From Cyclobacteriaceae bacterium (lineage in GTDB: Bacteria > Bacteroidota > Bacteroidia > Cytophagales > Cyclobacteriaceae): 64,000 bases of DNA. The stretch spans positions 1 to 64,000 of the forward strand of contig CANGYY010000009.1 of NCBI GenBank assembly GCA_947458585.1, read 5' to 3'. Both the position numbers and the translations under genes were made by a program. This document shows, piece by piece, positions 47,494 to 56,603 of this stretch. A model generated the notes under the pieces. The model saw only the letters and a list, made by a program, of their open reading frames with translations, searched no databases and was not told where the DNA came from. Each line of letters starts with the position of its first letter. The first letter of the stretch is position 1.

Positions 47494-47717
47494 AAATCTA
47501 GAATAGCTGATTTGGAAAAGGTCAATTCTTTCAAGCGCAACCAGCAGGAATAGGTTTTAAAATCCAAGCATTCCGTAAGGACTACTCCAGGAAGCATCAC
47601 TTTTTTGAGACGGTAACTTGGGAGCCATTCCTTAAATGACTTTTTTTCCTGTTCTGAAAAATAGGTAAGTGGAATCCACTTTTCACCTTCGATGTAAATA
47701 GGCAGGTGTTTGCTCAT
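47490..47717 (-). CDS. Hypothetical protein, 75 aa
   Basis: A short basic protein from the ATG at 47717 (MSKHLPIYIEGEKWIPLTYF); the longer track ORF adds 14 residues from 47759. There is no signal peptide, helix anchor or known domain. It is convergent with the 123-aa gene and their stop codons overlap. The clean start and the absence of a competing ORF make it likely real, but nothing can be said about function. Confidence 0.55.
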   Translation of the reverse strand: MSKHLPIYIEGEKWIPLTYFSEQEKKSFKEWLPSYRLKKVMLPGVVLTECLDFKTYSCWLRLKELTFSKSAILDF

Positions 47718-47825
47718 GATTTTTTGCTTTGTTTCTACTAAAACTAGCATGGCAATCATTTGGTTACAAGTAGTTTACATTATCTTTAGGTTACCCTACA
47801 ATTACCTCTTCTTTATCCCCTACAC

Positions 47826-48731
47826 ATGGGCCTTTGGATTGCAATTTTCAGCCTTTTTTGTGGTGTAGCCCTTCAATTTTTTCCTGCATTTCCCAAGGAA
47901 AAAGTAGCGCGTTTAGGAAAGGCCTACCTGATCTATCTCGTGCTTCCTGCCCTTGCCTTGATTCATATTCCTCCGCTACAACTTACGTGGGATATGCTTC
48001 TTGCTCCCTCTTCCGCTTGGTTTACCTTCCTCCTGTCTTGGGGAATTTTTGCTTTTCTTGGTGCTAAATCTGGATGGGATAAGCAGACCACAGGCTGTTT
48101 GATCTTGGTAGCAGGGCTTGCCAATACCTCCTTTCTGGGATTTCCAATCGTGGAACTCCTTTATGGAAAAGAAGCCTTGGCTACTGCCTTCTTGATTGAC
48201 CAAGGAGGTTCTTTTTTGTTGGTCAGTACGCTGGGGGTCTATATCGGATCCAGGTATGGAAATGGAGACCGCGCTGTGCTCCAAGTTTTGAAAAAAATGG
48301 TTCTATTTCCTCCCTTCCTATTTTTGTTAGCCGGTCTTTTGATGAGTTACTTCCGGCTTTCGTTACCCGATATCCTCCTGCCTTGGCTTCAGGGCATTGG
48401 CAAGAGCATGGCACCAATAGCCATGGCAGTCATTGGATTAACGATGTCTTTGGATAGTAAATGGACCCACAACAAATCCCTCTGGTATGGCTTGGGGTAT
48501 CGCCTGCTACTTGCTCCCGCATGCATATGGGTAATTTACGGACTCCTCCTGCCATCAGATAGCCTTACGCTTAAAGTACTCGTTTTAGAAAGCGGAATGG
48601 CTCCCATGATTACGGGCGCACTGCTCGCGATGGAATTTGGTCTTCAACCCCGTCTTGCCACATTGTTGGCGGGAATAGGCATCCCAGTTTGCGGAATAAC
48701 CTTGCTACTTTGGCAGTATTTATTGGGCTAA
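47826..48731 (+). CDS. AEC family transporter
   Basis: A 301-aa auxin-efflux-carrier-type permease with about ten transmembrane helices in two five-helix halves. Family stretches are YLVLPALALIHIPPLQL, LILVAGLANTSFLGFPIVELLYG (the unwound NxxxxGxP crossing) and the C-terminal GMAPMITGALLAMEFGLQPRLA repeat of it. The family exports organic anions; the substrate is unknown. Its stop codon is followed without a gap by the suhB stop codon on the other strand. Confidence 0.9.
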   Translation: MGLWIAIFSLFCGVALQFFPAFPKEKVARLGKAYLIYLVLPALALIHIPPLQLTWDMLLAPSSAWFTFLLSWGIFAFLGAKSGWDKQTTGCLILVAGLANTSFLGFPIVELLYGKEALATAFLIDQGGSFLLVSTLGVYIGSRYGNGDRAVLQVLKKMVLFPPFLFLLAGLLMSYFRLSLPDILLPWLQGIGKSMAPIAMAVIGLTMSLDSKWTHNKSLWYGLGYRLLLAPACIWVIYGLLLPSDSLTLKVLVLESGMAPMITGALLAMEFGLQPRLATLLAGIGIPVCGITLLLWQYLLG

Positions 48732-49538
48732 TTAGCTCCAGTGCGCTGCAATGACCCCCATCAGCTCCTCGTGGATGGAATGGTTGGTGGCTACCACATG
48801 CCGCCCAAAAATATAATCCTTCCCCCCTTCAAAATCAGTTACTTTTCCCCCGGCCTCTTGCACCAGAATTATGCCGGCGGCCACATCGTAGGAGTTGAGG
48901 TTGTATTCAAAATACCCCTCTGACCTGCCCGCAGCTACATAGCAAAGGTCTACAGCCGCAGAGCCAAGTCGCCTCAATCCGTGGGTCTTCTGCATTAAGG
49001 ATTTCATGATGTTCAAGTATCGATCGATCAAGTCAAACTGGTAGTAAGGGAAGCCTGTGGAGATAAGCGAAGCAGAAAGCGTAGGCGCCCCACTTACCTT
49101 GAGTGGGACTCCATTACAAAATGCCCCTCCACCCTTGTATGCATAGAAACTCTCCTTCCGATTCACCTCGTAAACTACGCCCAGTACTACCTCGTCCTGC
49201 TCCAGCAAGCCAATGCTGACCGCAAAGGTGGGGAGCCCATGAATAAAATTGGTAGTCCCATCCAAGGGGTCGATGACCCAGTTGTAGGTTTCCCCTCGAG
49301 TGGTATTGGTCCCTTCTTCGGTGATGAATCCTGCCTCTGGAAAAATCGCCTGCAACTGAGCTACCAGCTGCTTTTCGGCTTCCTTGTCCACGTAGGAGAC
49401 TAGGTCGTTGAATCCCTTGTGTTCCACCCGATCCATGGAAAAATGAAGTCGCTCCTTTTCAATAAAAGTACCTACCTCCTCCGCAATTTTGCGAGTTTGG
49501 TCCAAGAGCTGGGAAAGTTGGGCTGAGGTCAGCATCAT
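48732..49538 (-). CDS. suhB: Inositol monophosphatase family protein
   Basis: A 268-aa Mg-dependent phosphatase. The metal site is complete: EEGTNTTRGETYNWVIDPLDGTTNFIHG (Glu, then DPLDGT) and LNSYDVAAGIILVQEAGGKVT (the second Asp). An N-terminal helix (LLDQTRKIAEEVGTF) precedes it. Members act on inositol monophosphate or related sugar phosphates; SuhB also has an rRNA-maturation role in E. coli. It ends the DUF493-phhB-rsmI-suhB run, 7 nt after rsmI. Confidence 0.9.
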   Translation of the reverse strand: MMLTSAQLSQLLDQTRKIAEEVGTFIEKERLHFSMDRVEHKGFNDLVSYVDKEAEKQLVAQLQAIFPEAGFITEEGTNTTRGETYNWVIDPLDGTTNFIHGLPTFAVSIGLLEQDEVVLGVVYEVNRKESFYAYKGGGAFCNGVPLKVSGAPTLSASLISTGFPYYQFDLIDRYLNIMKSLMQKTHGLRRLGSAAVDLCYVAAGRSEGYFEYNLNSYDVAAGIILVQEAGGKVTDFEGGKDYIFGRHVVATNHSIHEELMGVIAAHWS

Positions 49539-49545
49539 GATACGT

Positions 49546-50313
49546 TTAGTCTATTTCCTTACGGGGTTTCTTTTCTTTTTTCCATTCCGCCTGCTTCTTT
49601 TCCTGCTTTTCGGCACGGCTCTCCCGCTGTTCGGCACAGCCAGCCACCACCAGCACGATTTCCCCTTTGAGGGGATTGACTTGGTAGTAGTCGATTAGTT
49701 CGACCAGGGTACCGCGGGCGATTTCCTCATGCAGCTTGCTTAGCTCACGCGCTACAGCTCCCTGTCGATCTGCACCAAATGCTTCTGCGAGCTGCTCCAA
49801 GGTTTTGAGCAAACGGTGCGGGGATTCGTAAAAAATTAGGGTTCGGCTTTCGTCAACGAGTGCATCGATACGGGTTTTTCTTCCCTTTTTATGGGGCAAA
49901 AATCCTTCAAATACAAAACGATCATTGGGTAAGCCGCTAGACACCAAGGCAGGCACAAATGCCGTAGCCCCAGGCAAGCACTGCACTTCCAGGCCTGCGG
50001 CAAGCACCGCCCTTACGAGCAAGAATCCTGGATCGGAAATCGCGGGAGTACCTGCATCGCTAATTAAGGCAAAGGTTTCTCCTTTTTTCATGCGCCCTAC
50101 CAGTTTTTCCACAGCCTTGTGTTCGTTGAAGCTATGGTAGCTCTGTAGGTTTTTAGAGATCTGTAAATGCTTCAATAGGATGCCACTCGTACGGGTATCC
50201 TCTGCAAGGATCACATCCACGGACTGTAAGGTATCGATGGCACGCAAGGTAATGTCCCGAAGGTTTCCAATCGGGGTAGGCACCAAATACAAGGAAACCA
50301 CGGTCTGACTCAT
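49546..50313 (-). CDS. rsmI: 16S rRNA (cytidine-1402 2'-O)-methyltransferase
   Basis: A 255-aa tetrapyrrole-methylase-fold enzyme that methylates C1402 in the ribosomal decoding centre. It opens with [20 protein letters not shown] and continues with [53 protein letters not shown] and FYESPHRL, all typical of RsmI. The C-terminal tail is highly charged ([18 protein letters not shown]), an extension beyond the core. Its ATG overlaps the phhB stop as ATGA. Confidence 0.95.
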   Translation of the reverse strand: MSQTVVSLYLVPTPIGNLRDITLRAIDTLQSVDVILAEDTRTSGILLKHLQISKNLQSYHSFNEHKAVEKLVGRMKKGETFALISDAGTPAISDPGFLLVRAVLAAGLEVQCLPGATAFVPALVSSGLPNDRFVFEGFLPHKKGRKTRIDALVDESRTLIFYESPHRLLKTLEQLAEAFGADRQGAVARELSKLHEEIARGTLVELIDYYQVNPLKGEIVLVVAGCAEQRESRAEKQEKKQAEWKKEKKPRKEID

Positions 50314-50543
50314 ACCAGCAGTTGATCTATGGCCTTCGCCAATTTCCGATCTTTTTCAGTCACCACATTTCCAGCATCATGAGTGGTCAGTGCGATGTCT
50401 ACTCGATTGTAGACATTGAACCAATTGGGATGATGCTGCTGAGCTTCTGCCAAAAATGCCACGCGAGTCATAAACGCAAAGGCCTCTGTAAAATCAGAGA
50501 AAGTAAAGCTCTTTTTCAACTGATTTGATTCTTCTATCCACAT
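50310..50543 (-). CDS. Pterin-4a-carbinolamine dehydratase (short form)
   Basis: A 77-aa protein from the ATG at 50543. The active-site stretch is [26 protein letters not shown], followed by [13 protein letters not shown], the ends expected for PhhB/DCoH. The N-terminus is shorter than in E. coli-like members (about 95-105 aa). The track start (50663) lies inside the preceding DUF493 gene and is unlikely. The family recycles the pterin cofactor of aromatic hydroxylases. It overlaps rsmI by 4 nt. Confidence 0.87.
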   Translation of the reverse strand: MWIEESNQLKKSFTFSDFTEAFAFMTRVAFLAEAQQHHPNWFNVYNRVDIALTTHDAGNVVTEKDRKLAKAIDQLLV

Positions 50544-50553
50544 AGGGTACCCA

Positions 50554-50826
50554 TTAAAGTGAAATAACTCCTTCAATCCTTGCTGCCTTCTCATACAACC
50601 CAAGCACTTGATCCGCACTCTCCACTTGCTTATGAATGGTGGTACTGATGTACTTCCCACCACTACTCGGCTTCAAGATCACCTCTTCGTCTGGGAAAAT
50701 GGCAGCGACTTCCCCTTCCTTCCCGAATGGAACAATAAACTTAAAGAGGTAAGGCATGGGAAAAGTACCGAAAGATTCTAACTTTTCTTTGAAGGCGATG
50801 GGATCAAAGTTCGATTTCATATCCAA
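50554..50826 (-). CDS. DUF493 (YbeD-like) protein
   Basis: A 90-aa ferredoxin-like-fold protein of the YbeD/DUF493 family (pattern [13 protein letters not shown]...[30 protein letters not shown]). E. coli YbeD is of unknown function, with suggested links to lipoylation or stress. It heads the small operon with phhB, rsmI and suhB, 10 nt before phhB. Confidence 0.88.
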   Translation of the reverse strand: MDMKSNFDPIAFKEKLESFGTFPMPYLFKFIVPFGKEGEVAAIFPDEEVILKPSSGGKYISTTIHKQVESADQVLGLYEKAARIEGVISL

Positions 50827-50856
50827 AATTAATCCTTTCCAGGAAGATTACGGCAC

Positions 50857-50888
50857 AAAAAAAACCCATGTCTTATCGACATGGGTTT
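50857..50888 (-). terminator. Terminator of the surA/ppiD-like gene
   Basis: AAACCCATGTC (50862-50872) and GACATGGGTTT (50878-50888) form a perfect 11-bp stem with a 5-nt loop; the minus strand then continues into T's (50864-50857). It ends the coaX-to-surA operon, 19 nt after the last stop codon. Confidence 0.87.
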
Positions 50889-50906
50889 CATTCCTTGACT
50901 TATAGT

Positions 50907-53015
50907 TTAGAAGAACTTGTATCGGTAATCCTTCACTTTGGCAAGCTCTTGGAGTGCCATCATGATTTGATAGGTCATACGCTGTGAAGCTCCTTGAGCC
51001 AATTGCGCTTGGTAGGAGGTATAATCTCCGATAGCTGCTGCAGGGGTTAAGGTATTCACTTTGGCCACAAGGACCCCAATGTCTTCTTGCACAGGCATAG
51101 TAAGCTGACCAGAAGTCTTCGTTCCAAAGATGGTTCCGATTGCTTTTGGAGCAAATCCAATACCTGGAAGCACGGCATCACTCAAACGCAATCCTGGAAC
51201 TTCATTGATCGAAGCATCCGGGAATACAGCCTTCATTTGCTCCAAGGTAGTTTTACCTTTCAACTTTTCTTGGATCATGGCTGCCTTCTTATCGTTCAGT
51301 ACCAATTGCTTTACTTGGTCCTTCACATCTTCCAATTTTGCTTCTCCCTCTTCTTTTTTGCTTACCAAAGAAGCAACCAAGTAGGAATCGTTTAATTCAA
51401 ACACTTTGGAAACTTCTCCAACTGATGCTTCGCTAAATGCCCAGATCATTACCTGTCTCGCATCCGTGATGTTGTTCAAGTTTCTGGAAGTGGCATCTAC
51501 ATTGTTGGCCTGAATGATTCGGAATCCTTTTTCAGTAGCATTGGCAGTAAACTCATCACGGTTACCACTTTCTGCCACAAAGGAATCTGCATTTCTAAAG
51601 GCCTCGTCACGTGTCAAATCTGAAGCGACTAATTCAAGTTCCAATACCGCCAACTTCGTGTAAGTAGTTACAGGAAGTTCAGTGATCTCGATGATGTGGT
51701 AGCCATATTCTGTTTCTACCAAATTGGGAAGTAGTCCTTTAGACCTAGCCGCATAGGTGGCATTTGCAAAAGGCTCCACAAAGTCCGCTTTTGCAAACCA
51801 GCCTAGATCTCCACCGTTTTGAGCGGTACCATCTTGACCGTATTGTCTGGCAGCATCTACGAAGTTGCCAGTAGTTTTGATTTCGGCAAGGACAGTTTCG
51901 GCTTGTGTTTTGACAGCCGCTCTACCTGCCTCATCCATCCCTTCTATTCCAAACAGAATATGAGAAGCTCTCATTTTCGGAGTGCCTTCGTACTGGTCAG
52001 CTACTTTGTAGGATACATACGAAGAATTGGCAGTGATAAAAGGACCGTAAGTCTCTCCTTTAACAAATTCAGCCACATTGGTTGACAGCGAAACTGGCAA
52101 CTGATCTCCAGGCGCAAAGGTCTGGAAAGGCTGCTGGATCTCTGAATTTTTGCTTACATAAGCAGAGTCTTCTACCGAAGTCTTCAAGGCTGCTGTAAGC
52201 TCAGTAATTCTAGAAATCACTGCTGCAGAATCTTCCCCGCTAGGCAAAATGCTAAAGGAAACATATTCTAGGTTAGCGGAATTACCCACTTTAAACTTCT
52301 CTTGATTTTTGGCAAGGTAAGCTGCTAGTTCAGCATCTTCAATCTTTATGTCCCCATCAGGAATCACGTAGTAAGGAAGGAAAAGCACAGAAGCATCCGC
52401 AATGGTATTGGCTGACTTGTGCTCCAACTTAGCCTCTGCTGTAGTGGCATATTCTGTGGTGGCAAGTAGGTTGTCGAACTTCACACGGTTTCTTGCCTGA
52501 GCAAATAACTTTTCCTGCTCCGCCCAAGCCGCTTGCTGTGCTGGATCTGCAGTTTCTAAAGATTGCAAAAAGGTAAGGAGTTGCGATTTGTCAAACTCAC
52601 CCGTTTGTGGATTCACCAATTGAGCGCGAAGTTCAGGCACAATATTTTTGCCCTGAACCATATCGATCAATTCTTGGCTAGTAACCATCAATCCCAACTT
52701 GTCGTATTCTTCTTCAAACACGCGCTCTACAATCAAGGCTTGCCAAGCTTGCTCACGTATGGAAACTAGCTCTGCTTCTGCAGGAACTCGTCCTGTTCGC
52801 TGCTGATAAGAAGCCTTGAACTCTTCCACTTTCACGGAAAATTCTTCCAGGGTAATTTCTTCCCCTGCAATTTCACCTACAATGTTTTGGTTGGTATTGA
52901 GTAGAGAGGAATTAGGGCTTAATAAATCCCCACCCAAAAGAAATAAAATTAACCCGCCAGCAATTACGCCGATTGCGAGACCTGTTCGTTGTCTAATTTG
53001 CTTAATTAACGCCAT
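50907..53015 (-). CDS. Membrane-anchored SurA/PpiD-like peptidyl-prolyl isomerase
   Basis: A 702-aa periplasmic folding factor from the ATG at 53015 (MALIKQIRQRTGLAIGVIAGG). One N-terminal membrane helix (about 12-30) is followed by a SurA_N-type chaperone region (to about 240). The parvulin domain runs from about 345 (MRASHILFGIEGMDEAGRAA, then YGQDGTAQNGGDLGWFAKAD and VETEYGYHIIEITE). A long helical C-terminal part follows. The layout matches PpiD more than soluble SurA. It is the last gene of an operon with lptC and a CNNM protein, consistent with outer membrane biogenesis. Confidence 0.9.
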   Translation of the reverse strand: MALIKQIRQRTGLAIGVIAGGLILFLLGGDLLSPNSSLLNTNQNIVGEIAGEEITLEEFSVKVEEFKASYQQRTGRVPAEAELVSIREQAWQALIVERVFEEEYDKLGLMVTSQELIDMVQGKNIVPELRAQLVNPQTGEFDKSQLLTFLQSLETADPAQQAAWAEQEKLFAQARNRVKFDNLLATTEYATTAEAKLEHKSANTIADASVLFLPYYVIPDGDIKIEDAELAAYLAKNQEKFKVGNSANLEYVSFSILPSGEDSAAVISRITELTAALKTSVEDSAYVSKNSEIQQPFQTFAPGDQLPVSLSTNVAEFVKGETYGPFITANSSYVSYKVADQYEGTPKMRASHILFGIEGMDEAGRAAVKTQAETVLAEIKTTGNFVDAARQYGQDGTAQNGGDLGWFAKADFVEPFANATYAARSKGLLPNLVETEYGYHIIEITELPVTTYTKLAVLELELVASDLTRDEAFRNADSFVAESGNRDEFTANATEKGFRIIQANNVDATSRNLNNITDARQVMIWAFSEASVGEVSKVFELNDSYLVASLVSKKEEGEAKLEDVKDQVKQLVLNDKKAAMIQEKLKGKTTLEQMKAVFPDASINEVPGLRLSDAVLPGIGFAPKAIGTIFGTKTSGQLTMPVQEDIGVLVAKVNTLTPAAAIGDYTSYQAQLAQGASQRMTYQIMMALQELAKVKDYRYKFF

Positions 53016-53101
53016 GGTTGCTACTTCGCTATATTTAAAGTGGTGCAAAATAAGATGTTTCAGGGGGAAATTCAAAATTTCAGCCCCAACAATGTCCAGT
53101 C

Positions 53102-54382
53102 TTAGAAATTATCTGAGTCGCTGATTTTCAGCCGAACACTTTCAATTCGATGGGCTTGCTTGGCCACAATGGTAAAGGTAAACCTCCCATAGGTGATGGT
53201 TTCGCCGATATTGGGCAGATTTTCAGTTTGGGAAAGGATAAATCCCGATAGCGTTTCGAAATCCCCATCCGGCAAATTCCACGCATATTTCTCATTGAGG
53301 TAATCGATTTCTAATCGAGCACTGAGCAAAAATTCCAGTTCGCCAATCAATTGTTCGGTAAGCGCTTCGTTATCGTACTCGTCATCAATCTCTCCGAAAA
53401 TCTCCTCAATGATGTCCTCCATGGAGACAAGTCCGCTAGTCCCTCCAAACTCATCGACCACCAACGCGAGACTCTTTCGCTCTTGTATAAATTGGATGAG
53501 CAGCTCATTGGCCAAGGCAGATTCGGGCGCAATGATGATGGGGGTAAGGATGTCTTCGACGGATTTAGGCTTTTTGAATAATTCCAATTGATGGCAATAG
53601 CCAATCACTTCATCAATGGAATCTCGGTAGACCACTACCTTGGAGTGGCCACTTTCTTCAAATACTTGTTTCAAGTCTTCAATGGTATCCATTACTTCCA
53701 CCGCTACAATATCTGTTCGGGGAATCATGCACTCGCGAATGCGTACCGTCTTGAATTCAATGGCATTGTCAAAAATCTTGGAGTCTACCTCCACCTTACC
53801 CGAATTCCGATTTTGGCCCATTTGATCCTTGATGAAGGAGTTGAGGTCCGTAATCGTAAAAACTGGCTTTTCCTCGTTGTATTCCAATCGCAAAACTTGC
53901 GTGATAAATCCCTTGGACAAAGCGACGATCAACCAAACGATGGGATACATGACCGAATAAATGATCAAGAAGGGTAACGCAAAAAAGTTGAGCATACGGT
54001 TGGGATCCAACATGAACAGGCTTTTTGGCAAAAATTCCCCAGTAATCAATACGAGAAGGGTGGATAGAACGGTCTGAGAAATCAAAATTACCGCTTCATT
54101 GTTGAAGGACTCAGGAAAGAAATTTCGCAGCGGTTCATCCAGCAAAAAAGCCATAAAAGTGCCATAAAGCACCAGCATAATGGTATTGCCGATTAACGTA
54201 GTCCCTATAAACTGGCCGGGCCTAGCCAAAAACTTACTCAATACTTTTCCGCTCCACATCCCTTGCTTTTTTTGAAGCTCAATCTGAAGTTTATTGGCAG
54301 AGATGTAGGCGATTTCAATTCCTGAAAAAAATGCTGAAAAAATCAACGAAATCACGACATACACGACATAATTATTGTCCAT
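53102..54382 (-). CDS. CNNM/CBS/CorC family membrane protein (GldE paralogue)
   Basis: A 426-aa protein with the same layout as GldE in this window: the DUF21/CNNM transmembrane domain (about 1-190, FFSGIEIAYISANKLQIEL), a CBS pair (about 210-335, VVDEFGGTSGLVSMEDIIEEIFGEIDDEYD), and a C-terminal CorC_HlyC domain. The role may be metal efflux or an envelope function. Its gene is 2 nt after the stop of a 73-aa membrane protein and part of the coaX-to-surA run, so it differs from gldE in genomic setting. Confidence 0.92.
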   Translation of the reverse strand: MDNNYVVYVVISLIFSAFFSGIEIAYISANKLQIELQKKQGMWSGKVLSKFLARPGQFIGTTLIGNTIMLVLYGTFMAFLLDEPLRNFFPESFNNEAVILISQTVLSTLLVLITGEFLPKSLFMLDPNRMLNFFALPFLIIYSVMYPIVWLIVALSKGFITQVLRLEYNEEKPVFTITDLNSFIKDQMGQNRNSGKVEVDSKIFDNAIEFKTVRIRECMIPRTDIVAVEVMDTIEDLKQVFEESGHSKVVVYRDSIDEVIGYCHQLELFKKPKSVEDILTPIIIAPESALANELLIQFIQERKSLALVVDEFGGTSGLVSMEDIIEEIFGEIDDEYDNEALTEQLIGELEFLLSARLEIDYLNEKYAWNLPDGDFETLSGFILSQTENLPNIGETITYGRFTFTIVAKQAHRIESVRLKISDSDNF

Positions 54383-54384
54383 GA

Positions 54385-54606
54385 TTACCTCTTTTTGAGG
54401 GGTTTGCTGCTTTTTAGTGGCTTTTTTGGCAGGGATTCACTGCTTTCACGCGCCTTGTTTCTCCGCAGTTGAAACCAGAACAAAAGGCCTACTGCAAACA
54501 TGAATAGAGAATAGGAAAAACCGATCCCATTCACCATCGTTTGGTGGATGCCTACCACAATAAATGCAAGGGCAACAGAAAAGAGGATTGCGTCCAGTAA
54601 CTTCAT
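54385..54606 (-). CDS. Small membrane protein, 73 aa
   Basis: Two transmembrane helices (about 5-22 and 28-47) followed by a very basic tail (RRNKARESSESLPKKPLKSSKPLKKR), expected to lie in the cytoplasm. The ATG overlaps the lptC stop (ATGA) and the stop is 2 nt before the CNNM gene, so it is tightly set in the operon. I do not recognise the family; an accessory role in the lptC-CNNM part of the pathway is inferred from position only. Confidence 0.8.
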   Translation of the reverse strand: MKLLDAILFSVALAFIVVGIHQTMVNGIGFSYSLFMFAVGLLFWFQLRRNKARESSESLPKKPLKSSKPLKKR

Positions 54607-55142
54607 AGTCCTTCCCCAGGTAAAAGTGTTCGGCTATCCCTCACTTTTTTTAGTTTATAAGTTGAAAAACCATCGTCTGCCTCCATCCCCGTTCCATTAA
54701 ACAAGGTTTGCCGCTCTTGGATGGTCACAAATTTTTCAGTGTATATTTTTCGTTCGGCTTGATTCCAGAACAATTCTTCTGTCTGTAACCGCTGGTCCTT
54801 GGGTAAATTTTTCACCTGCACATTTCCTTCCCCCTTGTAGAGATTTTGGTCTCGGAGAAAATACCCCTTGTCGGCGCGCATGGTGGTTTCCAACTGTCCA
54901 TTCAAATTAAAAAACTGGATGTCAATCCCCTCAGGAAATTCCAGATTTCCATTGGCAAATTCCAATTGCTTGGGAGCGGTAATTTCCGAGCGAAGTACAG
55001 CCGAGTCACTGTGTAGTATATGAATGTTTTGAGCGGAATTTACCGGCCCCTCGTAAATCTGCAGCGACTCTGGGTCTACTCCCTCTCGGCAAGAGAGAAG
55101 ACTAACAAGTAAAGAAAGAGAAAAAAGAAGACACCGGTTCAT
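54603..55142 (-). CDS. lptC: LPS export protein LptC
   Basis: A 179-aa LptC-family protein from the ATG at 55142. The signal ends in a lipobox LVSLLSC, so it is a lipoprotein, as in other Bacteroidota members. The mature part is beta-rich with repeats such as LEFANGNLEFPEGIDIQFFN, MRADKGYFLRDQNLYKGEGN and KIYTEKFVTIQERQTLFNG, the beta-jellyroll strand pattern of LptC/OstA. It passes LPS from the inner membrane towards LptA. Neighbours in the operon fit outer membrane construction. Confidence 0.88.
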   Translation of the reverse strand: MNRCLLFSLSLLVSLLSCREGVDPESLQIYEGPVNSAQNIHILHSDSAVLRSEITAPKQLEFANGNLEFPEGIDIQFFNLNGQLETTMRADKGYFLRDQNLYKGEGNVQVKNLPKDQRLQTEELFWNQAERKIYTEKFVTIQERQTLFNGTGMEADDGFSTYKLKKVRDSRTLLPGEGL

Positions 55143-55182
55143 TGTCCACAAAGATAGCAGGAAAGTTGACGTGAATAAAACG

Positions 55183-55209
55183 AAAAAAGGCAGCCCTAGG
55201 GCTGCCTTT
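55183..55209 (-). terminator. Terminator of the 433-aa TPR gene
   Basis: AAAGGCAGCCCTAGGGCTGCCTTT (55186-55209) is a perfect 12-bp self-complementary stem with, on the minus strand, extra Ts beyond it (55185-55183). It lies 23 nt after the stop of the 433-aa gene and separates it from lptC. Confidence 0.85.
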
Positions 55210-55231
55210 AGTATGAATTATAATGATAAAC

Positions 55232-56533
55232 TTAGTCTCTAGTAGATAGGGAAACGGTCTCCCCAACCCAGCAACCTGTGCTTAAAGAAGAACCAAGTGC
55301 ATACCCTTCGGTAAAGAGTTCTTCCTTGGATGGGAATCGTGCTCTTGCACTACCCATGCCTTTGGAATCTCCTGCTCTCTGATACGCATTGTAAGCTGCA
55401 ATGAAAACTGCATAGTCTTTTGCACGGCTTTCACCTCCTCTACAATCGTTGTATGCAGACATGTACAAATCACCAATCAACCCGAAGGCAGAAGAAGACA
55501 ATTCTGAGTCAAGACCTGCTGCCTCACGAGCCGCTGTTCTTGCTGCAGATTTCTTACCTGCTCTAGCATAGATTTTGGCCAATTCCATCATTGTTTCACC
55601 TTTTTCCTTGTTGGTGCTCGCCAAAGTCATGGCCTTCTCGAATACAGGCTCTGCCTTTTCAAAGTCACCAGCCGACATGTAGAGCATTCCTCTTACCTGT
55701 GACGTCTTGAAAGTTGGCGCCTTGGAATCTTTAAACTCTAGCGCAGCCAAGAAGGCTTTGGTAGTGATACACTTGTACTGCAAGGAATAGGTAAAGATTT
55801 GCTCAGCAAGCTCCTCGTTTGTTGGATCAGCAGCCAACTTTGGCCCTAAGGTATTTTCGATAAAGTCACAATCAATCAACTTCATTTTGACCAAAAGGGT
55901 CTCTAGTGTGGATTTGGAATCGGTTACATCCTTGCCAGAAGCGGCGGCAGCATCCAAAAGTTTGTTGGACTTATCGAAGATAGTCAACACTTGTTCTGGA
56001 CTGTAGGCCTTATTTGAGCTGTAGTTTTTCTCCACCAAATCGAAATACATAGGAACAAACTGGAAGTTAAGCGATCCTTTCAGCTCCCATGCCTTTTCAA
56101 AATCGGCCACTACTCCAGGTATTTTGGAATTATCATTTCTGAAAAACAAGTACCCATAATAGGCTTTGGTCTCCATCCACTTTACAGGATTGTTGTAAAT
56201 TTCTCCTCTCTTGTTGTAAAGGGCCATCACACTATCCTGGTATACTCGCTTCTGCGCAGCATCTGCAGTTTTATCGGCAGCACCTTTGTATACAGTCACC
56301 CCTTGGATGTAGATGGACTCATTCAAATTGGGCACATTCACCAACAACCAACTCAAAGGCTTGGTTGCCTCCACAAATTGCTCTGCCTTCATGTAATCAA
56401 AGTAGGCGGCATTGTACTCACGAGCCTTTGCTTCCTGAGCAGGATCAGCAGGCCAGTTCCAGCCCTCTTGAGCGTGGGCGATACCAGCAAGGAGCAGGGC
56501 TCCGAAGACAAGTAGGGTTGATTTAATTTTCAT
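55232..56533 (-). CDS. Secreted TPR-like protein, 433 aa
   Basis: The signal peptide is MKIKSTLLVFGALLLAGIAHA, with cleavage before QEG. The mature protein is almost wholly helical with TPR-like pairs, most clearly VRGMLYMSAGDFEKAEPVFEKAMTLAS and GETMMELAKIYARAGKKSAARTAAREA. Internal Cys residues (IDCDFIEN, YKCITT, DCRGGES, TGCWVG) could form disulfides in the periplasm. It lies between an outer membrane protein and lptC. Function is unknown; a scaffold role in outer membrane biogenesis is inferred from context. Confidence 0.82.
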   Translation of the reverse strand: MKIKSTLLVFGALLLAGIAHAQEGWNWPADPAQEAKAREYNAAYFDYMKAEQFVEATKPLSWLLVNVPNLNESIYIQGVTVYKGAADKTADAAQKRVYQDSVMALYNKRGEIYNNPVKWMETKAYYGYLFFRNDNSKIPGVVADFEKAWELKGSLNFQFVPMYFDLVEKNYSSNKAYSPEQVLTIFDKSNKLLDAAAASGKDVTDSKSTLETLLVKMKLIDCDFIENTLGPKLAADPTNEELAEQIFTYSLQYKCITTKAFLAALEFKDSKAPTFKTSQVRGMLYMSAGDFEKAEPVFEKAMTLASTNKEKGETMMELAKIYARAGKKSAARTAAREAAGLDSELSSSAFGLIGDLYMSAYNDCRGGESRAKDYAVFIAAYNAYQRAGDSKGMGSARARFPSKEELFTEGYALGSSLSTGCWVGETVSLSTRD

Positions 56534-56603
56534 AATCGTCCAGATTTAATCAGTTGTTGACTCTAGGTAAATCCCTTTTGGGGCTATTATTGTTTAACTT
56601 TTT

